Source: CAZGMN01 sp964645765 (GTDB lineage Bacteria; Acidobacteriota; Aminicenantia; Aminicenantales; Aminicenantaceae). From it: a stretch of DNA of 6,436 bases. A program made the translations under genes and the position numbers. Of the stretch, positions 1 to 4,600 are shown in pieces (the first letter of the stretch is position 1; every line of letters starts with the position of its first letter). The stretch covers positions 1-6,436 of the forward strand of contig CAZYBE010000070.1 of the NCBI GenBank assembly GCA_964645765.1. Direction: 5' to 3'. Under the pieces are notes generated by a model, which saw nothing but the letters and a program-made list of their open reading frames with translations, was not told where the DNA came from and searched no databases.

Positions 1-68
1 GCAGCTTCAAGCTTTTGGCGCCGGTCGAGTATTTGACCGCGCAGAATGGTCTGGATGTTTGTTGCCAT
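1..68 (-). CDS. 5' end of an unidentified gene, cut by the window edge
   Basis: A minus-strand ATG at 68-66 opens a frame beginning MATNIQTILRGQ and continuing with a charged, helix-prone stretch (LDRRQKLEA) until the window ends after 22 full codons. Seen directly: a perfect AAGGAGG lies at 81-75, six bases before the ATG, and the preceding esterase gene stops only three bases upstream, so the ribosome binding site lies inside the last codons of that gene. This is strong evidence for a real, cotranscribed and probably translationally coupled gene. No signal peptide or motif is visible in the fragment and I do not recognise the family. Its function may relate to that of the esterase, but that is inference from the operon only. 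Confidence 0.75.
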   Translation of the reverse strand, partial: MATNIQTILRGQILDRRQKLEA

Positions 69-71
69 TTT

Positions 72-1403
72 TTACCTCCTTGCCTCGCTTCCCTCGCCGA
101 GCAGGACGCTTGCCAGCCAGGCTTCAACTTTCTCCACTTGCTCAGGATAAGTCCAGTGGCCTGTGTCTTGGACGAGGAGCAGTTTTTTCGGGGCTGTGAT
201 GACATTGTAGGCAGCGAACATGGAAGTCGGAGGACAAACAGTGTCGTTAAACCCCCAGGAATAATAGCCAGGCACCTTGACCAGCCGGGCAAAATTCACC
301 ACATCATAATATTTAGAGGTCTCGATCTTATCCTTCTTGGCGTTAAAAGCAGAGTTTTTCTTGTCAAACATGTGCGGCCAGCCCCCTGCCCTGCTGTTGA
401 GATAGCCGCTGAGGTCGCAGAGTGCAGGGTAGATGGGAGCTAACCACTTCACTCTCGAATCCAGGGCTGTGGTGATGATGGACAGCGCGCCGCCCTGGCT
501 TCCACCAGTCACGGCCAGCTTCTCGCCGTCAAACTGCGCTAAGCTGAAGATAAAATCCACAGTGCGGACGCAGCCAAGATAGACGCGCTTGTAATAATAA
601 TGGTCCCTGTCATCAAGGTTTGAAAACCAGTACTCGTTGAGCGCTCCATTAAATAGGTCTGTATAGACTGCCTGGTCCATGGTCACAGGAATTCCGTGGA
701 TTCCAATCTCAAGCGTAATGACCCCTTTCCTGGCTGTGGCAACATCCCCGGAATAAGGCCTTATGCCTGCCCCTGGAACACGGAGCAGGGCTGGATACTT
801 ACCCTCCTTTTTGGGCACACACAAAATCCCGTAAATCCGCGAGCCTTCGCGAAAGCTCTGGAAGCTCACCTGATAGACATTGACCGCTTCGTTCGAACGC
901 TCGGATAAGAGGGTCATCTTGGCATCGAGAGGGATTTTGGCTGCCTCTGCCTTCGCTTTCTCCCAGAACTCGACAAAATCTTCGGGCAGCTCTGTCGTCG
1001 GCTGAGTCTTTAGAGGCTCAAAGCCTGCTGCAGCCAGGCCTGAGTATTCCTTGCCGTCGACAGTAGCGTAAGCCCAGCACTGGAGGAATCCAGGCATTTT
1101 CATCGTTCCGCCGTCAACCGTGACCTGGCCTTCTTTTAGGACCAATGTCTCGGATTTTATTGGCTCCATTTTTTCAGGCATAATCTCATATCTCATCGTC
1201 ACGTTGCTGAGGGGATTCCCATATTGCAGAACTGAAATCCTAAATTTTACGTTTTCGCCTAACTTGTATTCCCAGTCAGGATGGTCTGGAGCAACGATGA
1301 CTTTGACCATCTGCTCCCGCGGCTGAGAGAATAAAACAGGGATAAACAAAAAGACAAGGCTTACAGCCAGGATAAAAATAAATGACGCATATCGCTTTTT
1401 CAT
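72..1403 (-). CDS. Exported acetylxylan esterase / cephalosporin-C deacetylase family (AXE1) hydrolase
   Basis: A 443-residue protein predicted to remove acyl (probably acetyl) groups from sugars or similar esters outside the cytoplasm. Residues 1-27 form a signal peptide: KKR, a long hydrophobic stretch, then FSQ. Residues about 30-125 are beta-rich and resemble the Ig-like N-terminal domain of longer AXE1 proteins. The alpha/beta hydrolase domain follows from about 135, starting with the PEDFVEFWEKAKAEA segment typical of the family. The catalytic triad is readable: Ser302 in GGSQGG, Asp387 in WGFNDTVCPP and His416 in DTGHW. The oxyanion region is around PGAGIRPY (210-217). The frame can extend to a TTG at 1439, but a GAGGAGG five bases before the ATG at 1403, followed immediately by the signal peptide, fixes the start. 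It leads an operon with the gene at 1-68. AXE1 enzymes vary in substrate, so xylan specificity is not shown. Family assignment is secure; the acetyl substrate is inferred. Confidence 0.92.
   Translation of the reverse strand: MKKRYASFIFILAVSLVFLFIPVLFSQPREQMVKVIVAPDHPDWEYKLGENVKFRISVLQYGNPLSNVTMRYEIMPEKMEPIKSETLVLKEGQVTVDGGTMKMPGFLQCWAYATVDGKEYSGLAAAGFEPLKTQPTTELPEDFVEFWEKAKAEAAKIPLDAKMTLLSERSNEAVNVYQVSFQSFREGSRIYGILCVPKKEGKYPALLRVPGAGIRPYSGDVATARKGVITLEIGIHGIPVTMDQAVYTDLFNGALNEYWFSNLDDRDHYYYKRVYLGCVRTVDFIFSLAQFDGEKLAVTGGSQGGALSIITTALDSRVKWLAPIYPALCDLSGYLNSRAGGWPHMFDKKNSAFNAKKDKIETSKYYDVVNFARLVKVPGYYSWGFNDTVCPPTSMFAAYNVITAPKKLLLVQDTGHWTYPEQVEKVEAWLASVLLGEGSEARR
75..81 (-). promoter_or_regulatory. 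Ribosome binding site of the truncated gene, inside the esterase 3' end
   Basis: The minus strand reads AAGGAGG, then six bases, then ATG. The motif overlaps the last codons (Ala-Arg-Arg) of the esterase gene. It is what supports the short frame at the window edge and suggests that translation of the two genes is coupled. Confidence 0.8.
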
Positions 1404-1408
1404 CCTTG

Positions 1409-1413
1409 CCTCC
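1409..1413 (-). promoter_or_regulatory. Ribosome binding site deciding the esterase start
   Basis: The minus strand reads GAGGAGG, then CAAGG, then ATG. The spacing of five bases to the ATG at 1403, and the signal peptide starting exactly there, rule out the in-frame TTG at 1439. That TTG would add twelve charged residues ahead of the signal peptide. Confidence 0.8.
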
Positions 1414-1491
1414 TCAGTCAATTCTTTTTTATCAGGCAAAAAAATTTGAAAACGAACGAATGAGGTTCTAATACAAACGCATTAAGTAATA

Positions 1492-1662
1492 TGTCATTGC
1501 GAGGAACGCAGGAGATTCCTCGCTCTGCTCAGAACAGACTGCGCAATCTCTTTATTTAATGAGATTGCCACGGCGCTTCGCGCCTCGCAACGACTTCGTC
1601 GAATCGCCACGTTGCTTCCCGCCACGCTCCGCTCGCGGCTTCGACTTCTCCTCGCGATGACA
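1492..1662. repeat. Hairpin-rich intergenic repeat with inverted ends (about 171 bp)
   Basis: The ends are inverted copies: TGTCATTGCGAGGA at 1492-1505 and TCCTCGCGATGACA at 1649-1662, matching at 13 of 14 bases. Inside are several perfect stems. GCGAGGAA/TTCCTCGC pairs 1499-1506 with 1516-1523. GCAATCTC/GAGATTGC pairs 1543-1550 with 1561-1568. GGCGC-TTC-GCGCC lies at 1572-1584 and CGAC-TTC-GTCG at 1591-1601. No frame with coding character crosses it. The terminal motif resembles a class of noncoding repeats seen between genes in many bacterial genomes, with TCATTGCGAG ends and GAGATTGCC modules; that resemblance is from memory. It may be a non-autonomous mobile element or a fused array of REP-like units. 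No target-site duplication is obvious. It lies upstream of the esterase, so it could enter that gene's leader if transcription starts beyond it. Confidence 0.75.
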
Positions 1663-1693
1663 TTTTTTCTAGTGCGTGTATGTTAATTTACTT

Positions 1694-1756
1694 CTAGTGA
1701 ATAATTTTTCCGCTAACAATCGTGTAAAGGACTTGAGTGCTCAAAAACTCATCATC
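1694..1756 (-). pseudogene. Remnant of the 3' end of a second YtcJ-like amidohydrolase gene
   Basis: Read on the minus strand, this stretch encodes 20 residues and then TAG: DDEFLSTQ, VLYTIVSGK, IIH. The C-terminal 20 residues of the intact amidohydrolase at 1785-3509 end DDEILTAE, VLYTIVGGK, VLYQK. By hand alignment about 12 of the aligned residues are identical and most others conservative (I/F, T/S, V/I). The DNA aligns without a gap over about 60 bases, with differences concentrated at synonymous or conservative positions. That pattern suggests divergence while coding rather than a recent copy. The match stops at about 1757, a few bases before the hairpin at 1762-1782, and nothing upstream resembles the rest of a gene. 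The simplest reading is an old tandem paralogue removed by deletion except for its tail. It is not functional as it stands. Confidence 0.75.
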
Positions 1757-1761
1757 ACAAT

Positions 1762-1782
1762 AAAAGGGGACTGTCCCCTTTT
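1762..1782 (-). terminator. Perfect AAAAGGGGAC/GTCCCCTTTT hairpin just after the amidohydrolase stop
   Basis: Ten-base arms at 1762-1771 and 1773-1782 pair perfectly around one central base. The hairpin begins two bases after the TGA of the amidohydrolase gene (1787-1785). On the minus strand the GC core is followed by TTTTATT, so it fits an intrinsic terminator with an effective loop of about five bases. The sequence is symmetric and could also act on plus-strand transcripts. The GGGGACtGTCCCC core also resembles REP-like palindromes that move with IS200-type transposases, so it may be a repeat reused as a terminator. It sits at the boundary between the intact gene and the paralogue remnant. 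Confidence 0.65.
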
Positions 1783-1784
1783 TA

Positions 1785-3509
1785 TCATTTCTGGTAAAGA
1801 ACTTTTCCGCCGACGATGGTATAGAGAACTTCGGCAGTCAAAATCTCGTCATCAGGAATAGTCATGATGTCTTTGGAAAGAACAGTGATGTCAGCGAGCT
1901 TGCCCGGCTTCAGTGAGCCGAGAATGTCCTCCTCGAAGGCGGCATAGGCGCAGTTATAGGTGTAAGAGCGCAAGGCTTCTTCTCTTGTCATCCGCTGGTC
2001 TGGATAAAATAGCGCACCATCCTTCATCTTCCGCGTTACTGTCGCATAAAAGCAGGCGATGGGATTTACATCCTCGACCGGCGCGTCTGTGCCGTTGCAG
2101 ATGATCGCGCCTGTCTTCATGAGCTTCTGCCAGACGTATGCGCCTTCCTCTGCCCTTTTCGCACCCAGCCTCTTGATGACCCACGGCCCGTCGGAGGTGC
2201 AGTGGATTCCTTGCATGGCAGCGATCACACCCAGCTTGCCGAAGCGCGGAATATCCGCAGCGTTAAGATGTTGGGCATGCTCGACCCGCCAGCGAAGGTC
2301 TTTTTTGTCGGGATGAGCCTTGAGTGCTTCCTCATAGATGTTTAAAACCTCGCGGTTTGCCCTGTCTCCAATAGCGTGGACGCAGAGCTGGAAGCCGTTC
2401 TCGATAGCAATCCTGGCTGTTTCTTTGATAACTTCAACCGGCGTCGTATTCAGGCCGCTGCTTGTGGGAAGGTCGCTGTAGGGCTCGAGCAGCCAGGCTC
2501 CATGCGCGCCCAGCGCTCCGTCAATCAAGCGCTTGATGGCCCGGACTGTGAGATGGTTCTGACCGAGCCTGACGATTCTGTATTCGGCAAGGCGCTTCTT
2601 CAGGCTTTCATTGCCTTCTCTGATCATGACCCAGAGCCGGATTCCGAGCTTCCCGTCCTGGGCGAATTCTTTAAAAAGGTCGATGGTCTCAAAAGATGAG
2701 CCGGCATCATGGAAGCTTGTCACGCCTTTGGACAGGCATTCCTGGGCAGCAAGTTCTATCACTCGTCTCTCTGCAGCTTTGACCTGTTCAGGCGTTCGGC
2801 TCAATTGATAGCTTCTCATCGCCACGCCCAGCAGTCCCTGGGCGGTTTCTCGGAAGGCTCCGATTGGATTTCCGCTCGCATCCCTGACAATTTCGCCGCC
2901 CCTGGGGTTTGGAGTCTTCTTTGTGATTTTAGCCAGCTCCATGGCTTTAGCATTAGCAAGGCAGGAATGGCCGCTGGCATGGGTCAGAAGAACAGGGTTT
3001 TGGGGTGAGACCTTGCTCAAAGCATGATGGAAAGGCAGCCCATCGATATTCGGCTGCGGAGTTTTATCCCATTTTTCCTGATGCCAGCCTCTGCCTCTAA
3101 TCCATTCGCCTGGCTTGGCTTTCTGCACAGCATCCTTGACCATGGCCACAATCTCGTCCCAGTTTTTGGCCTTGGTCAGGTCTAATTCCAGTCTGGCCTC
3201 GCCAATTCCTGTAAAATGGCCGTGACTATCGATGAAACCAGGGATAGCCAGCTTCCCTTCAAGGTCGATCACTTTTGTCGCCGGGCCGATGTAGGCTTTA
3301 ATTTCTTTCTCAGTGCCCACGGCTGCAATCAAATCGCCCCGAACGGCAAGCGCCTGGGCTTCTGGCTTGGTCTCATCAACGGTGACGATTTTTCCATTCA
3401 TTATAACCAGGTCCGCAGGCTCAGGCTTGCGGGCGCAGGAAAAGAAAAGGCTGATGAATGAAAGGCCCAAAATGAAGAGAGGAAACCTAAGAGACAATCT
3501 TTTTGACAT
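1785..3509 (-). CDS. YtcJ-like metal-dependent amidohydrolase (Amidohydro_3 family), probable lipoprotein
   Basis: A 574-residue protein of the amidohydrolase superfamily, in the branch of YtcJ and N-substituted formamide deformylase. It is predicted to hydrolyse an amide or related C-N bond with a two-metal site. Residues 1-24 are a signal sequence (KRLSLRF, then a hydrophobic run) ending FFS-Cys25, a plausible though imperfect lipobox, so a membrane-anchored extracytoplasmic enzyme is likely. Residues 33-90 form the small beta domain (ADLVIMNGKIVTVD). Metal ligands are visible: His96/His98 in DSHGH, probable bridging Lys326 in IKRLIDGALG, His378 in CVHAIGDRAN, His411 in VEHAQH, and Asp475 in NGTDAPVEDVNP. 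The C-terminal beta domain ends GSLKPGKLADITVL and TIVGGKVLYQK. A TTG at 3530 extends the frame, but AAGGAGG lies nine bases before the ATG at 3509, so the ATG is preferred. It has its own promoter (3550-3578) and is divergent from the URO-D-like gene. The substrate is unknown. Confidence 0.92.
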   Translation of the reverse strand: MSKRLSLRFPLFILGLSFISLFFSCARKPEPADLVIMNGKIVTVDETKPEAQALAVRGDLIAAVGTEKEIKAYIGPATKVIDLEGKLAIPGFIDSHGHFTGIGEARLELDLTKAKNWDEIVAMVKDAVQKAKPGEWIRGRGWHQEKWDKTPQPNIDGLPFHHALSKVSPQNPVLLTHASGHSCLANAKAMELAKITKKTPNPRGGEIVRDASGNPIGAFRETAQGLLGVAMRSYQLSRTPEQVKAAERRVIELAAQECLSKGVTSFHDAGSSFETIDLFKEFAQDGKLGIRLWVMIREGNESLKKRLAEYRIVRLGQNHLTVRAIKRLIDGALGAHGAWLLEPYSDLPTSSGLNTTPVEVIKETARIAIENGFQLCVHAIGDRANREVLNIYEEALKAHPDKKDLRWRVEHAQHLNAADIPRFGKLGVIAAMQGIHCTSDGPWVIKRLGAKRAEEGAYVWQKLMKTGAIICNGTDAPVEDVNPIACFYATVTRKMKDGALFYPDQRMTREEALRSYTYNCAYAAFEEDILGSLKPGKLADITVLSKDIMTIPDDEILTAEVLYTIVGGKVLYQK

Positions 3510-3518
3510 GATAGCAGG

Positions 3519-3525
3519 CCTCCTT
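3519..3525 (-). promoter_or_regulatory. Ribosome binding site deciding the amidohydrolase start
   Basis: The minus strand reads AAGGAGG, then nine bases, then ATG at 3509. It lies within the seven codons that a TTG start at 3530 would add, so the ATG immediately before the lipoprotein-type signal sequence is the start. Confidence 0.8.
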
Positions 3526-3549
3526 CGCAAGTGGATATATCAAAAACGG

Positions 3550-3578
3550 TTTATAGCATTTCAAAAATTCGAAGTCAA
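3550..3578 (-). promoter_or_regulatory. Sigma70-type extended -10 promoter of the amidohydrolase gene
   Basis: On the minus strand, TTGACT (3578-3573) is followed by a 17-base spacer and TATAAA (3555-3550). TGC immediately precedes the -10 box, giving the extended -10 form. Transcription would start near 3543, leaving a leader of about 34 bases that contains the AAGGAGG site. Both boxes differ from consensus at one base each. No operator-like palindrome is evident around it. Confidence 0.7.
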
Positions 3579-3723
3579 ATAAAGTGGCTGATGGCAGCAT
3601 ACATTTTGTTTAGCACCGCCTGGCCCGCAACGTTGTTATCTATCAAGGAAAAAAGCTTACGGCATGAATCTTTAACTTAAAAAACTTTTTATTTATCATG
3701 AAAAAAGATATGATTTTTAAATG

Positions 3724-3729
3724 AAGGAG
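3724..3729 (+). promoter_or_regulatory. Ribosome binding site indicating a TTG start for the URO-D-like gene
   Basis: AAGGAG is followed by six bases and an in-frame TTG at 3736. The in-frame ATG at 3721 lies before this motif and has only AT-rich sequence upstream of it. The TTG start gives MNSRELVRSI, which matches the way these proteins usually begin. A possible -10 box TATGAT at 3709-3714, without a good -35, would start transcription near 3721 and exclude the ATG. Confidence 0.6.
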
Positions 3730-3735
3730 AATGTT

Positions 3736-4419
3736 TTGAACAGCCGGGAACTCGTTCGCTCCATCATCGCCAGAAAACCTGCCCCGCGCTGCGGCTTCTG
3801 GGCGCCATTCTTTCATGACGTCATGGACCTTTTCGGCATGGAAAATTACATGGCTAAGATGTACACCCATCCTGAGATTGTCGATGCCGTCACCGAGCGA
3901 GTCTGCAATTTTTATTTGGAGTCAAACAAGCGCTTTTTTAGCAAAGCTGGAAATCTCGTCGACGGCTGCTTCTTCGGCAATGATTTCGGCACACAGCTTG
4001 GCTTGATGATAAGCCCGGCTCATTTCCAGAGGTTTATTTTTCCCTGGCTGCGCAAATTTACACAACAGGCCCATGGCCATGGGCTTCAGGTGATTCTTCA
4101 CTCCTGCGGCTCTGTCTATAACATCATCCACAGCCTGGTTAAGGCAGGCGTGGACTGCCTTCATCCACTCCAGGCCAGAGCGCAAAATATGGATGCTCAA
4201 ACCCTTGCGAAGAATTTTAAAGGCAAGATTGCTTTCTTGGGCGGAATCGATACTCAAGTCCTTCTTGTCAACGCCACACCCGAAGAAGTGAAGGCCGAAG
4301 TGCGAAGAGTTAAGGAGCTGCTCGGGCCAGACCTCATCATCAGCCCAAGCCATGAAGCTATTCTCCCTAATGTCTCGCCGCAAAACATCGTGGCCATGTC
4401 CGAAGCCGCCCACGAATAA
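3736..4419 (+). CDS. URO-D-superfamily (uroporphyrinogen decarboxylase-like) protein with an internal deletion
   Basis: The 227-residue product belongs to the uroporphyrinogen decarboxylase / cobalamin methyltransferase superfamily, which uses a TIM-barrel fold. Members of this branch usually have about 330-350 residues. Residues 1-22 match the family N-terminus (SRELVRSIIARKPAPRCGFW). Residues 23-227 match the C-terminal two thirds: VMDLFGMENYM (29-39), the conserved GNDFGTQ (81-87), LHSCGS (121-126), FLGGID (167-172) and SPSHEAILPNV (203-213). The 100-115 residues that normally lie between are absent, with the frame kept. That segment holds the first barrel strands, so decarboxylase or methyltransferase activity is doubtful. 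The joint falls at Gly-Phe-Trp (20-22). The rest shows no stop or frameshift and its motifs are well preserved, so the event is recent, an assembly collapse, or a functional short form. An ATG at 3721 is the alternative start. It is divergent from the amidohydrolase gene and converges on the phosphatase gene. Family membership is secure; function is not. Confidence 0.8.
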   Translation: MNSRELVRSIIARKPAPRCGFWAPFFHDVMDLFGMENYMAKMYTHPEIVDAVTERVCNFYLESNKRFFSKAGNLVDGCFFGNDFGTQLGLMISPAHFQRFIFPWLRKFTQQAHGHGLQVILHSCGSVYNIIHSLVKAGVDCLHPLQARAQNMDAQTLAKNFKGKIAFLGGIDTQVLLVNATPEEVKAEVRRVKELLGPDLIISPSHEAILPNVSPQNIVAMSEAAHE

Positions 4420-4453
4420 AATAAGTGGAATAAAAATAATGGAACGGAATAAC

Positions 4454-4482
4454 GGGGACGCATTACTCAATTATATTTTCCC
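4454..4482. repeat. Possible degraded palindromic repeat in the convergent gap 4420-4585
   Basis: The stretch starts GGGGACGCATTACTC and ends TTTTCCC, with short complementary ends (GGGA/TCCC) around an AT-rich centre. It resembles half of the GGGGAC-type palindromes found between bacterial genes and shares the GGGGAC core with the hairpin at 1762-1782. GGAATAA also occurs four times in this gap and just past it: 4427, 4446, 4489 and 4561. The remainder of 4420-4585 holds no intact gene. Confidence 0.3.
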
Positions 4483-4571
4483 TTATTTGGAATAAATGGC
4501 TGAATAATGGGCTAAAAGAGATTTTGACTACGATTATGATGTTGCGGTTGATAAACTGCCGGAATAACGAC

Positions 4572-4600
4572 TGCTTTAAAAAATATTAAGCAATTTTTTT
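4572..4600 (+). terminator. Weak AT-rich hairpin plus T-run between convergent genes
   Basis: TGCTTTAA (4572-4579) pairs with TTAAGCA (4586-4592) with one bulged T. It is followed by A and seven Ts (4594-4600), the layout of an intrinsic terminator for plus-strand transcripts of the URO-D-like gene. The stem has only two GC pairs, so it would be weak. It overlaps the stop codon of the converging phosphatase gene, whose own transcripts have no comparable T-run. Confidence 0.3.

Noticed and set aside
15..443. Open frame on the plus strand opposite the esterase 3' end
   Set aside because: It is antisense to a gene with an intact catalytic triad and has no ribosome binding site or recognisable motif.
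1404..1439. Esterase start at TTG 1439
   Set aside because: It would place a charged 12-residue tail before the signal peptide and ignore the well-spaced GAGGAGG ahead of the ATG at 1403.
1404..1491. Promoter directly upstream of the esterase
   Set aside because: Only weak AT-rich candidates such as TGATAA exist, with no acceptable -35 at 16-18 bases, so I could not place one.
1492..1662. CRISPR array or tRNA gene in the hairpin-rich gap
   Set aside because: There are no regularly spaced identical repeats, and the stems do not form a cloverleaf with an anticodon arm and T-loop.
1676..1861. 61-codon plus-strand frame across the paralogue remnant, hairpin and amidohydrolase end
   Set aside because: It crosses a palindrome and the antisense of two homologous C-terminal segments; the minus strand explains the similarity.
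2059..3008. Several plus-strand frames of 60-110 codons opposite the amidohydrolase
   Set aside because: They are the usual reverse-strand openings of a GC-balanced coding region; the minus-strand protein shows the full set of family motifs.
3922..4470. 182-codon minus-strand frame opposite the URO-D-like gene
   Set aside because: The plus-strand frame carries GNDFGTQ, HSCGS and GGID motifs. The antisense frame has none and no ribosome binding site.
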